Below are positions 1 to 8,376 of a DNA stretch of 18,694 nt, in pieces; the stretch's first letter is position 1, and each line of letters begins with the position of its first letter. Source of the DNA: Clostridia bacterium BRH_c25 (GTDB lineage: Bacteria; Bacillota_A; Clostridia; Lutisporales; Lutisporaceae); the NCBI GenBank assembly GCA_001515955.1, contig LOES01000021.1, forward strand, positions 1 to 18,694, read 5' to 3'. The notes beneath the pieces are model-generated. The model was not told where the DNA came from. It made no database searches and saw only the letters and a program-made list of their open reading frames with translations. A program made the position numbers and the translations under genes.

Positions 1-343
1 GCTTTGCAAAGGCAAAGGCCGCCATGGATGATATGATGACCTGTCCTGCCACTATAGGCAGCACAATGAACACTGAATTCCAGAACATCCTCAAAAACTT
101 ATGCTTGGCAATCAATACCTGATAGTACTGCTTCAATGTAAATGAGTCCGGTATAAGCTTCATGGAATTGAAGCCTTTCTTTACTTCTTCCGTCTGTTGT
201 TCTGCATCACGGGAATCATAATTTTCTCCTAGCTCCCCGTCACTCATAAACGAATTGGTAGCAGACATCAAAAGCGGCAGTATCATAAAAAAAGCAAGCA
301 CAATTAAAAGCGCATTTGGCAGTGTTCCTTGTATTCTATTCAC
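1..343 (-). CDS. MalG-type sugar ABC transporter permease, N-terminal part (cut by window edge)
   Basis: An open frame runs from a GTG at 343 to the left edge without a stop, so only about the first 114 residues are present. The start is GTG: an AGGGGG ribosome binding site lies just upstream and overlaps the stop of the preceding permease gene, and no ATG is suitably placed. The N-terminus has one clear membrane segment (about residues 8-27, LLIVLAFFMILPLLMSATNS), then a soluble stretch ending in the motif 'IPDSFTLKQYYQVL', then the next hydrophobic segment starting 'FWNSVFIVLPIVAG'. This layout is typical of the MalG/LacG inner-membrane subunit of carbohydrate importers. The soluble stretch contains an acidic, Gln-rich insert (about residues 37-55) longer than usual. 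The gap to the upstream MalF-type gene is 11 bases, so the two are translationally linked partners. The substrate cannot be told. No ATPase gene is seen in the window. Confidence 0.85.
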   Translation of the reverse strand, partial: MNRIQGTLPNALLIVLAFFMILPLLMSATNSFMSDGELGENYDSRDAEQQTEEVKKGFNSMKLIPDSFTLKQYYQVLIAKHKFLRMFWNSVFIVLPIVAGQVIISSMAAFAFAK

Positions 344-354
344 TTATAAGCCCC

Positions 355-1227
355 CTACTCCCCAATTGCATTATTAATTCTCTTCTGGATTCTGAAAAGA
401 ACAAATATCATAATATAAATAAAGACAGCCATAAGTATTGCTGCTGTCACAAGCTTGTGATAGTTCAGCCTTCTGAACATATTGTTCATGTAGTGCTGAA
501 GCATGTAAATACCTTGGTACGGGTAATCTCCTGCCAAAAGATATACTTCCCTGAATACCTTGAAGGAGTTGATTATGGAAATGATGATGGTAAAAAAGAT
601 TGTAGGCATCAGATATATCAGGGTAATATGGGTAAACATTGCCACCTTTCCTGCCCCATCAAGACTTGCAGCCTCGTAATACTCTTTTGGTATACCCTGA
701 AGTCCTGCAAGGAACAGAACTATATTATAGCCTATATTCTTCCATATATATATTATAATAACTACTGCCATTGCCCAGGAGGAATTCATCCAATCCACGG
801 GCGCAATATCAACAATAGACAGCATGCCGTTTATGATTCCCCTGGTATCAAACAGAAGCTCAAAAAATAGAATAACTGATGCCACAGGCACTACAAGGGG
901 TACAATGAAAGAAGTGCGCAATTCCTGCCTAAAATGCATCCTTTCATTGAGCAGCAATGACAGGATGAGTGAAAGCACAATAATCAACGGCACGCTTATA
1001 CCGGTAAAGGTAATGGTATTGACCACCGCCTGTCTGTAAGCGCCGCTGTTTATAAGCTCAACATAGTTGCCAAATCCGGCAAACTTACCGTTAATAGGAC
1101 TGTCAAAAAAAGAGTAAAATATCATCCATATGAAAGGAACAATATAAAAAATCAAAATTCCTAAAGTGCTTGGGCCCAGGAACAGCAGTACCGCAGCTAT
1201 TTCTCCCCTTTTTCTCTCACCTGCCAT
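355..1227 (-). CDS. MalF-type sugar ABC transporter permease
   Basis: A 290-residue protein of the usual size for the MalF/UgpA/LacF class of binding-protein-dependent sugar permeases (inner membrane). Six hydrophobic segments can be read, starting at about residues 11-39, 68-93, 105-127, 150-177, 203-225 and 258-282. The cytoplasmic EAA loop that docks the ATPase is intact: EAASLDGAGK at residues 185-194. The start ATG is preceded by AAAGGAAG seven bases upstream. The 170-base gap before it separates it from the subtilisin-like protease gene and holds a plausible promoter (1305-1332), so the permease pair may be transcribed partly on its own. The likely partner binding protein is the lipoprotein at 3182-5380, two genes upstream. 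The family is clear; the substrate is unknown, and the context beside peptide-maturation genes leaves open a non-sugar ligand. Confidence 0.9.
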   Translation of the reverse strand: MAGERKRGEIAAVLLFLGPSTLGILIFYIVPFIWMIFYSFFDSPINGKFAGFGNYVELINSGAYRQAVVNTITFTGISVPLIIVLSLILSLLLNERMHFRQELRTSFIVPLVVPVASVILFFELLFDTRGIINGMLSIVDIAPVDWMNSSWAMAVVIIIYIWKNIGYNIVLFLAGLQGIPKEYYEAASLDGAGKVAMFTHITLIYLMPTIFFTIIISIINSFKVFREVYLLAGDYPYQGIYMLQHYMNNMFRRLNYHKLVTAAILMAVFIYIMIFVLFRIQKRINNAIGE

Positions 1228-1304
1228 AACATTTCTTCCTTTTTATTACTGATTTCATATTCTATTTAATAGGCAAAACATATTACAAATTCTTCTATAA
1301 ATAC

Positions 1305-1332
1305 ATTATATATCATATATTCCTATTTGCAA
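1305..1332 (-). promoter_or_regulatory. Candidate sigma-A promoter for the permease genes
   Basis: On the minus strand a TTGCAA -35 box (1332-1327) is separated by 16 bases from a perfect TATAAT -10 box (1310-1305). It lies about 75 bases upstream of the MalF-type start codon, in the 170-base gap after the protease gene. The surrounding AT-rich sequence makes chance matches possible. Confidence 0.4.
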
Positions 1333-1397
1333 GGTACAGACATAATATACAGTTCTCAATCTCTACTTTCTAAAATTTGTAAAATAGTGCTATGTTT

Positions 1398-3023
1398 TTA
1401 TTTGCAATTGAACAATTCGAGTATTTTTTTATACAAAGCTTTTAGGCCAGTTTTTGATAAAATACTATTAGATGCATTGTTTTCGTTAATAATATCTTTG
1501 GGTAGTACAATAACTTTTTCGGCAATCTGGTATAAATACTGTAAGTTTTTATCTGAGGTATCTGATTCCGGGATAATTACAACTATATCAGCATGTAGCC
1601 GAGCTATCATTTTAGTCTTATCACTCATTCCCTCACAGCAGTTTATTCCCATTATTCCTATATCCCCATTATAAAAATTGATTACATCATTAATTCTCTG
1701 ATATGAACTCTTTATGCTTTCATATCTATTTATATGTTCTAAAGAAAAATAGTTATATCCACAATAGAGCCCATACGAATTATCAGTAAATATTACAGGA
1801 TTATAACTATCTTCACATAAAAACTTATGCAGCACAGATAGAATATCGATCAAGTTTGCACTGGAATAGTTCAATATCGTGAGTAAGGGCAATTCATCAT
1901 AACTGTTTTCTATATTAAGAAAAGACAGCTCTGGTATGGAATTATAAAAAACTGCGGGACTATAATCCCTCAGCATCTTTTTTAAGTATTTGTTCTCAAT
2001 ATCTTGACATGCTAGTATAATATTTTTTTCGAATATACTCAAATATTTAAGGATTCCCTCCAAAGTATCTTTATCGCACTCTATAAAATCATCTTGAGTA
2101 TCAATTATAATGGTATCTACATTATCCATAATTGAACTGTCACGTTCTAGGTATGCTTCTATACCAGCTAAAGCAGAAGCGATACTGCCATATATTATAT
2201 CAATAGTTTTTTCTATCTCAAATATTGGATACATAGGAAAACTGCACACGGGGTTCAGTCTAAATACTAAAGCCCTGTTTATATACTCCATACCGCTGTA
2301 TGCTTTATAAAACTTTTTCCTGGCATCATAGTTTGCAGATTGTTTCCAAAGCTTCTCTCTGATCTCATATATTGTTGCATCTGGAAACTCATTTATAATA
2401 TTTGCTATCATGGCTGTTACATATGGGGCCGCATGACTGTTCCAACTGTCAGTTATCAGTACATTTCCGCAGTAATCCACAAGCAAGTGCCTGCCGCAAG
2501 CAGTAACTTCTATACCATCGGGCGGTTCAAAATCATAATCAATACAGCCTTCATCCAGATTATCAGATTTATCACATTTTACCCCTATGACATTAGGAAA
2601 AGAAGCCGGATATGTTATGGAACCATCGTTATTATTAGCTGAGACAATAACAATTCCAGTTTTACAAGCTTTATCAACTATATGCTGTAGCTCTGCTTTA
2701 TCTCTATAACTAACGGTACCTGCACTTAAGTTTATTGTTTTAACCCCATTTTCAATGCACCATTCTATTGCCTTAACCAACTGCTTTATATCTCCATGGT
2801 ATTTATCATTTAATATTTTGATACTGCTTATTTCAATGTCTTTACAGTATTTTTCTATTATGGCTGCACATACAGTACCATGACTTTTCATATAAGGGTT
2901 ATAATTTGTTCTTTCCGCAATGCTGAGTTCATTTGTAATAATAATGTTATACTTTAAACCTATTCCTCCATAGAGTGCTTTATTGATTCCATCGTCAATT
3001 ACTGCCACATGAACCCCTGCCAT
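1398..3023 (-). CDS. Cytoplasmic subtilisin-like (S8) protease with a maturation-protein-like C-terminal domain
   Basis: 541 residues. The N-terminal ~245 residues are a compact subtilase domain with the whole catalytic set: Asp10 in VIDDG, His48 in SHGT, oxyanion Asn131 in SANNND, and Ser196 in NSHAAPYV. There is no signal peptide, propeptide or membrane segment, since the catalytic Asp comes within ten residues of the start, so the enzyme should act in the cytoplasm without zymogen processing. The start is supported by AAGGGTG six bases upstream. Residues ~255-541 are not a normal subtilase extension; by eye they parallel the maturation protein at 5743-6858 (see findings). The gene lies between the binding-protein and permease genes and downstream of the RiPP genes. 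Since the exporter here lacks a C39 peptidase domain, leader removal from the cysteine-rich precursor is the most likely job. That role is inferred from context. Confidence 0.85.
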   Translation of the reverse strand: MAGVHVAVIDDGINKALYGGIGLKYNIIITNELSIAERTNYNPYMKSHGTVCAAIIEKYCKDIEISSIKILNDKYHGDIKQLVKAIEWCIENGVKTINLSAGTVSYRDKAELQHIVDKACKTGIVIVSANNNDGSITYPASFPNVIGVKCDKSDNLDEGCIDYDFEPPDGIEVTACGRHLLVDYCGNVLITDSWNSHAAPYVTAMIANIINEFPDATIYEIREKLWKQSANYDARKKFYKAYSGMEYINRALVFRLNPVCSFPMYPIFEIEKTIDIIYGSIASALAGIEAYLERDSSIMDNVDTIIIDTQDDFIECDKDTLEGILKYLSIFEKNIILACQDIENKYLKKMLRDYSPAVFYNSIPELSFLNIENSYDELPLLTILNYSSANLIDILSVLHKFLCEDSYNPVIFTDNSYGLYCGYNYFSLEHINRYESIKSSYQRINDVINFYNGDIGIMGINCCEGMSDKTKMIARLHADIVVIIPESDTSDKNLQYLYQIAEKVIVLPKDIINENNASNSILSKTGLKALYKKILELFNCK

Positions 3024-3181
3024 TTATATCACCCTTTCCTCCCTTTGTGCACTTATTATTTTGCAGATAATAATGTCCGTTACATCATATATTAAATCAA
3101 CACAAAGAAATGAGAACATAAATTCTGAATTTCATGCCCTCACCCCTGATATACCTGCTTCAAAATGCGCTAATACCGCCT

Positions 3182-5380
3182 TTACTCCTGCAAATAAAGC
3201 TGCACCTTATTTTGTATGGCTTTAGCCGTATCCTCGGCACTTTTTTCATTTTTTATAAATATTTCCATTTCACTCCAGATGAGCTCATTCAACTCATAAT
3301 CGTATTCCTCGATTTTATTTATTCCTTCCATGATGCTTTTCAGATTATCCATTTCCTCTGCAGTAGGACGGTAATACTTACGCATTGGGTATTTATCCAA
3401 ATACTTGAACATTTCTTCTTTGCTGCCTTGATTTGCCTTGTTGTTGACTACAAAATAATCTTCACTCAGCTTTAATTGTACTTCTTCAGACAAAAGCAGC
3501 TTAATGAAGTCCCATGCCTGCTCCTTATACTGCGAATTGTTGTTGATCGCTATGCGGTTGGCATAAACCGTTCTTGCTCCGGTATACAAGCCTTTCAAAT
3601 CAGGTATTATATTAAAGCTTTTGTAATACATTCCATATGCACCGTATATCTGGCCGTATGAAAGCAAGTTAATCGGAATAAACAATATATCTTCCGGGAC
3701 AATTTCTCCCTGCGAATGTATAATTGTCTTGTTATCCATATCCGGATGCAGCAATCGCTCTTTATCAATACGCTTCATAAGCTCCAACTCATTGACAAAC
3801 TCTTCGGTATCAATCCTTGACCGTTTATTTTTCTCATCTACGTAATAGTCAATATCCTTATAAATTATTTTTTCAAATAAGAAACGGTTCCCCATTTTGG
3901 GAAGCATATAACACTTTTCCCCTGATTTACTGTTAGTTTCGCTTACTGTATCATACATCTGTTCCCAACTAATATCTTTCTTCAAAGTAATACCCTTTTG
4001 CTCCAGTATCTTACTGTTAATCAAAAAGCAGTCCAAATAATATCCTACAGGCATTCTATACAGCTTTTTTCCGTTTCTGGAGGCAGCTATCATATTTGCG
4101 GCATAGTCGTTGATATTGAAGCTTTTATCTCTGCTTATAAACTCTTCAAGGTCTGCGAGCAGCCCTTTTTCTTCATAGTCACCTGTGAGAAAGCTGCCCA
4201 GTATCAAATCCGGTCCCTTTCCCGCCAGCATCTCGGTATTCAGCTTTTGTACACATTCCTTGGCTGTCAGCTCCCTGGCGTCATTGATATCTATATCTAC
4301 ATCGGGATGCTCCTTCTCATACTCAATGGCCGCATTTGAAACAACATCCCCGATATCATATCTCAAATATACAACCAGCTTCTTTTTATTTACCTCTTCA
4401 GCACTCTGTCTGCTTTCATCCTGCTTTACAAAGCAGATAAGCTTTGATTTTCCATTATCCTCGCTTTGAACATATACCTCCTCATTATCGTCTACCACAA
4501 ATCCATATATATCTCCCATGACCGACAGTCCTTTGCAGTCCAGTACCCTTGAGTCCACATCCCCGTCAGGGCTGTAGCTGAAAATTGTTCCGTTCTCCAT
4601 TCCGTAAAGCTTACCGGAACTCCTACTGTAATAAACAAGTCCCGGGGCGCCAATACCTTTTAGCTCTTTCTCCCATATGATTTTGCCGCTTTTGCTGTCA
4701 AGCTTCTGCATAAGCCTTTGCCCGTCTGCACTTCTGTGCAACAATATCAAATTATCCTTTTCGTCAAGGCTGATATCGGAATATTCGTCCCTATCCCAGG
4801 CTTTTACAATATTCAGGCTTTTGTCCAATGCTTCAACCCTTCCATCAAATTTATGCACATAAAGGTTTCCGTTTCTATCTGGTATCATCTTCGCTATAAA
4901 CCTTCCATTAACGGATTCTCTATTGCCATTTATTTCCTTTATAGCTTTGTCAGCGGATTTCTGTCCCTGTCCATTGTAGGTTACCAGCTCCGTTATCATT
5001 CCGGTTACTTCACTGCCATTCTTTTTATAATATTGCAGCAGCGCATATAGCTTGTCCCCGGTGTCATATGCAAGACATATACTTCCTTTAAAAGTATCCG
5101 GCATTTCTCTTATTAAAATTCCTTTTTTATCAATGATCAGGATTTTCCCTTTTTCCTCATCAAATAATGCGATTTCTCCTTTGCTGTTAATACTCATGGC
5201 AGAAAAATATTGCAAACCCATAGTATCGCTTAATTCCACTGCCTCATAGGCATATGCATTTTTCTTCAGAGCTTCCCTGGTGCCTGATGAATCGCCAGGC
5301 TTGCAGCCTGTCATGGAAAACAGCACCGCCGCAAGCAGGCATATAATACTTATTAAACCGGCCGGTTTTCTGTATTTCAT
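3182..5380 (-). CDS. Lipoprotein: propeller-like N-terminal half plus extracellular solute-binding protein
   Basis: About 732 residues. The start is placed at the second ATG (5380) because AAGGGG lies eight bases upstream of it but only two bases before the first ATG (5386). A lipoprotein signal peptide ends in the lipobox-like SMTGC with Cys at residue 28 counted from 5386. Residues ~45-325 contain repeated short beta-rich units (for example 'DRNGNLYV' and 'DDNEEVYV'), suggesting an NHL or propeller-like sensor domain. From ~335 onward the chain has the family 1 solute-binding fold: 'KLVVYLRYDIGD', 'EKEHPDVDI', 'GPDLILGSF', 'WDFIKLLLSEEVQ'. Ordinary sugar-binding lipoproteins are about 420-450 residues, so the extra N-terminal domain is notable. 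It starts 17-23 bases after the acyl-carrier-like gene, which ties it to the RiPP operon. It probably feeds the permeases at 1-1227. The ligand is unknown. Confidence 0.85.
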   Translation of the reverse strand: MKYRKPAGLISIICLLAAVLFSMTGCKPGDSSGTREALKKNAYAYEAVELSDTMGLQYFSAMSINSKGEIALFDEEKGKILIIDKKGILIREMPDTFKGSICLAYDTGDKLYALLQYYKKNGSEVTGMITELVTYNGQGQKSADKAIKEINGNRESVNGRFIAKMIPDRNGNLYVHKFDGRVEALDKSLNIVKAWDRDEYSDISLDEKDNLILLHRSADGQRLMQKLDSKSGKIIWEKELKGIGAPGLVYYSRSSGKLYGMENGTIFSYSPDGDVDSRVLDCKGLSVMGDIYGFVVDDNEEVYVQSEDNGKSKLICFVKQDESRQSAEEVNKKKLVVYLRYDIGDVVSNAAIEYEKEHPDVDIDINDARELTAKECVQKLNTEMLAGKGPDLILGSFLTGDYEEKGLLADLEEFISRDKSFNINDYAANMIAASRNGKKLYRMPVGYYLDCFLINSKILEQKGITLKKDISWEQMYDTVSETNSKSGEKCYMLPKMGNRFLFEKIIYKDIDYYVDEKNKRSRIDTEEFVNELELMKRIDKERLLHPDMDNKTIIHSQGEIVPEDILFIPINLLSYGQIYGAYGMYYKSFNIIPDLKGLYTGARTVYANRIAINNNSQYKEQAWDFIKLLLSEEVQLKLSEDYFVVNNKANQGSKEEMFKYLDKYPMRKYYRPTAEEMDNLKSIMEGINKIEEYDYELNELIWSEMEIFIKNEKSAEDTAKAIQNKVQLYLQE

Positions 5381-5403
5381 ACTCATTTCCCCTTATATTT
5401 GCT

Positions 5404-5730
5404 TTATGAATTGCAACAATAATAGTTTTGTTCATTCTTTCCATCTTTTTGGCTCAATTGATTCCGTATCAGGGAGCAAATACTGTTGAAACTTGAAAAC
5501 CGCCCTTCAGCTATATCTTTCTGAGGTATTTCAATATTAAATCTTTCTTCGACATCTCTGAGAAGATATACCAAATCCCTAGGCTCTAATCTAAATCTGT
5601 TGCTTAGCAAATGCTCATCCAAGGAGTCCCCATATATATTTTCAAAATCCAATTCCAGTATGTTTTGAATAATATTTCTCACCTTTTTTTCTATATTTCC
5701 ATCATAGTTGTCTGCTTGAACTCTATCCAT
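5404..5730 (-). CDS. Acyl-carrier-related peptide maturation protein
   Basis: 108 residues, of acyl carrier protein size and helix pattern: an N-terminal helix (IEKKVRNIIQNILEL), then a second helix ending in 'VEERFNIEIPQKDI', very like the ACP pattern 'LEEEFGIEIPDEDA'. Ungapped alignment on that segment puts LEPRD (residues 48-52) where carriers have L(D/N)SxD, so the phosphopantetheine-bearing Ser is Pro50 here. A GDSLD at residues 34-38 looks like the attachment motif but lies too far from the helix. The protein matches my memory of NCBIfam TIGR04069, the acyl-carrier-related protein of clostridial peptide maturation systems. It starts 12 bases after the P-loop maturation gene. Probable role: a non-acylated partner or scaffold in precursor modification. 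The C-terminal tail ends in YYCCNS. Confidence 0.75.
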   Translation of the reverse strand: MDRVQADNYDGNIEKKVRNIIQNILELDFENIYGDSLDEHLLSNRFRLEPRDLVYLLRDVEERFNIEIPQKDIAEGRFSSFNSICSLIRNQLSQKDGKNEQNYYCCNS

Positions 5731-5742
5731 AAATATCCTCCT

Positions 5743-6858
5743 CTAGATTATATCCTCTATGTTCTCGTCACCTGACATAAGGTTTATCAAATAAGTTGAC
5801 ATTTTTTTCATATCTCTGTCGTTCAATACATTATATATAGGCTTTTCACATGTGCTGTACTTTTTAATTTTTTCATTGATGAAGCTTGCATCTATAATTG
5901 TATAACATTTTTCCCCCATCTCTTTCGAATGCTGATAGTCAAATTTAAAGTTTGAGAAATTGAAACAATCCACATTATAGCCAAACCTATACTTAAAAAG
6001 GTTATCCATCTCTTTAAAATATTCCTGTAAATAATCTTCATACAGGACACTTAATATGGCTGCATCCGGTTTAACGGTCTGTGATACTAAATATGCCAGT
6101 ATCCCAAACCCGTCCGTAAACTGTTTATTAACAGGCATTATTCCTCCTGGTATTCCAATTATTATCACATCCGGCTTCTCACTTAATTCGATTGCTTTGA
6201 CAAAACGGTTAAACATAATAATCTTCGCTGTTTCGTTTATTGTGCTGTACATAAAATCAGGAAAAGAATGGAATCCGAATATTTCACAACAGTTCTTAGT
6301 TCCTATTTGACTAACCCTATATCCTGACTCTTGAATTTCTTTACGTAGGGCAAGCTGCAAATCAAACTTGCCGGTTCGGCAGGTTACTCCTGCTACAAAA
6401 ATTACAGGAGACTTTATATCCAGTAGAGCTTCATTATCTACACTTTCCGCAATCATCCTGTTATCACCTGTTAAATATTCAAATGTAGTGCCATTGCTCC
6501 GGCATATGTCACATAGGCTATGGTAATGTTCTTCCTCAAGCTTCTTCATGCATATTACATTTTTACCTTTTTTTGCCTCACCCAAAATACTATCATATAT
6601 TATATTAAAACTCAATTCTATGTTTGCCTCTGTAATAATGATAGAGTCAAAACACCCACAGCAATCCTCAAAGCTGCTTTTGACCCTGATTCCTATATGC
6701 CCACTCCCTCTTATTTCTCCAATATCCTTGTCTGTCAATCCCCATCCCTTTGGCGCTACGGCACCTGCTGTATCAAATTTCGTGTTCAACTCATTATACT
6801 TGAATAAGAATAATGATTCATTGTCATACGGATATATAACTGCTTTTGGTTTATTCAT
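5743..6858 (-). CDS. Peptide maturation system protein (P-loop-like; TIGR04066-type)
   Basis: 371 residues. I recognise it, from memory, as the TIGR04066 family that accompanies cysteine-rich peptide radical SAM maturases in clostridia. The N-terminal ~145 residues form one domain ('YPYDNESLFLF', 'AVAPKGWGLTDKDIG'). The second domain begins with a P-loop-like strand-loop-helix, VAGVTCRTGKFDLQLAL (about 155-171), in which the usual Ser/Thr after GK is Phe165. It continues with 'RVSQIGTKNCCEIFG' and a Walker-B-like strand VIIIGIPGGI (231-240). This resembles the DUF1611-type GxxCxxGK nucleotide-binding fold. The gene is 15 bases downstream of the maturase and 12 bases upstream of the acyl-carrier-related gene. 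The biochemical activity of the family is not known to me; nucleotide binding and a modification step are inferred. The protein is probably cytoplasmic: no signal or membrane segment is seen. Confidence 0.8.
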   Translation of the reverse strand: MNKPKAVIYPYDNESLFLFKYNELNTKFDTAGAVAPKGWGLTDKDIGEIRGSGHIGIRVKSSFEDCCGCFDSIIITEANIELSFNIIYDSILGEAKKGKNVICMKKLEEEHYHSLCDICRSNGTTFEYLTGDNRMIAESVDNEALLDIKSPVIFVAGVTCRTGKFDLQLALRKEIQESGYRVSQIGTKNCCEIFGFHSFPDFMYSTINETAKIIMFNRFVKAIELSEKPDVIIIGIPGGIMPVNKQFTDGFGILAYLVSQTVKPDAAILSVLYEDYLQEYFKEMDNLFKYRFGYNVDCFNFSNFKFDYQHSKEMGEKCYTIIDASFINEKIKKYSTCEKPIYNVLNDRDMKKMSTYLINLMSGDENIEDII

Positions 6859-6873
6859 GCTTTTAATCCCACC

Positions 6874-8313
6874 TTATGCATTTAAATATTTTATTTCCTC
6901 TTCTTCAAAACTGCATCCAAATTCCATCAGCATACAATAGTCCTTAAAATCCTCCTCGACATGAAGCCTGACCTTTTTGCAATTCGACAGCTTTTTTTCA
7001 GCAGATAATTCTGTTAAGTTATCTGCCTGCACTGCACATAAATAGCAAAACCTATATGCCCAACAGTTTTTACATGCATTTTCAGTGAGCTTACCAATGT
7101 TAAGTATATTTCGCATCTTCCCTATATCTAGGCCTTCGTAAACATTGCCTATTTTCATAGGCTCCGATAACTCACTTACTCTTTCACAGGGATAAAACAC
7201 CCCGTTTATATCCATAAAAAGCTTCTTTATGGCAGGAACACATGGGCCCCCATGATGATCTTTATCAAATATCCTTTTTGCATATTTCCTGTTGCACAGC
7301 TTGTCCTGAAACTTAGCAAACTCCCTATTAAGAAGCTTTGATATAAACTTCATATCCAGCTTGTTTACTTTATATAGCATATATTTGAAATTTTCATACC
7401 TTTGCTGAATCATATAATGTTCGCAGACATCAATATTTGTTTTTAGATATTTATTAGCAATGGTATTTACGGTAGTCTTAAAATCTTTTATATCATCATA
7501 TTTACAGAAGAATTCATTCATGCAGTTAAAATCCGTTGTACTATCCAATACAGCATTGAAAGAGATATTCTTTTTTACATAATCAGGATATTTGCTTTTA
7601 AAGCGTGAAATATTGGCCAAAATTGATTTATATGTGCCTTGCCCATTGACTGCAAATCTCCGGTTCTTGTCATGTATCTCCTCGGGCCCATCCAAGCTGA
7701 TTAGTATATGAAAGTCATTTATTACAAAAAAGTCCATTATTCTATCATTTATTAAGGTTCCATTTGTTGTCATGCTGAACCTGATATCTTTTCCTATTGC
7801 TTCTTTCTTTGCATAGCTGACACAGGAATTGATAAGCTCATACATAAGAAGAGGCTCTCCCCCATAAAAGCCGATATTTAACTTATGCGCTTCCGATGAA
7901 TTTTGAATCAAAAAATCTATACCTTTTTTGGCTATTTCAAAACTCATAGTTTTGTCTGAGTGGATTCTATTCTCATATGTTCCAGAATACGCGCAATAAT
8001 TGCATCTCAGATTGCACTGCTGTGTTACCTGCAATGTAATAGTATTAAGCATATTTTTTATAAAGTACGGGAGAAGCTCGCTATATGGATGTTCTACCTC
8101 TCTCATTCGTTTAGAAGACAAAAATCCTGCTGAAAGCATTTTCCCAATCTCTTGTTCCATTTGTTCATTTACAGACTCCTTACAACCATCTGTTCTTTGT
8201 TTCAGATAATCATATATTTCTTTGCTAACTTTTAGAATACTGTTCGTATTCACATCATATACGTAATTATTATCCCGTGTTTGGAAAAGATGAACATATG
8301 CATTTCCATCCAT
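6874..8313 (-). CDS. ccpM: Cys-rich peptide radical SAM/SPASM maturase, CcpM type
   Basis: 479 residues. The radical SAM cluster motif is C100-x3-C104-x2-C107 (QQCNLRCNYCAY), followed by GGEP at 151-154 and TTNG at 182-185, which complete the SAM-binding core. The C-terminal SPASM-like region carries many Cys for auxiliary clusters: C358, C376 (VFYPC), C414, C417, C423, C426, C445, C460 and C467. Residues 1-75 resemble the small N-terminal peptide-recognition (PqqD/RRE-like) domain of such maturases. The start ATG has GGAGTG ten bases upstream. The immediate upstream gene is a seven-Cys precursor and the two downstream genes are known companions of this class, so the substrate is almost certainly that peptide. 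Thioether (sactipeptide- or ranthipeptide-like) crosslinking is the expected chemistry for SPASM enzymes acting on Cys-rich peptides, but this is inference. A Clo7bot-type maturase is the main alternative; the neighbours favour CcpM. Confidence 0.88.
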   Translation of the reverse strand: MDGNAYVHLFQTRDNNYVYDVNTNSILKVSKEIYDYLKQRTDGCKESVNEQMEQEIGKMLSAGFLSSKRMREVEHPYSELLPYFIKNMLNTITLQVTQQCNLRCNYCAYSGTYENRIHSDKTMSFEIAKKGIDFLIQNSSEAHKLNIGFYGGEPLLMYELINSCVSYAKKEAIGKDIRFSMTTNGTLINDRIMDFFVINDFHILISLDGPEEIHDKNRRFAVNGQGTYKSILANISRFKSKYPDYVKKNISFNAVLDSTTDFNCMNEFFCKYDDIKDFKTTVNTIANKYLKTNIDVCEHYMIQQRYENFKYMLYKVNKLDMKFISKLLNREFAKFQDKLCNRKYAKRIFDKDHHGGPCVPAIKKLFMDINGVFYPCERVSELSEPMKIGNVYEGLDIGKMRNILNIGKLTENACKNCWAYRFCYLCAVQADNLTELSAEKKLSNCKKVRLHVEEDFKDYCMLMEFGCSFEEEEIKYLNA

Positions 8314-8376
8314 CTATTTAATTCACTCCTATCCCCATTAACATAGTCATTATTTTCTTTATAAAACTAATATGAA

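Noticed and set aside
316..870. 184-codon plus-strand frame
   Set aside because: It lies antisense to the clear MalF-type permease gene, has no ribosome binding site and an unnatural composition rich in Cys, His and Tyr.
5244..5444. 66-codon minus-strand frame bridging the carrier-like and lipoprotein genes
   Set aside because: It overlaps both real genes in another frame and has no independent ribosome binding site or recognisable product.
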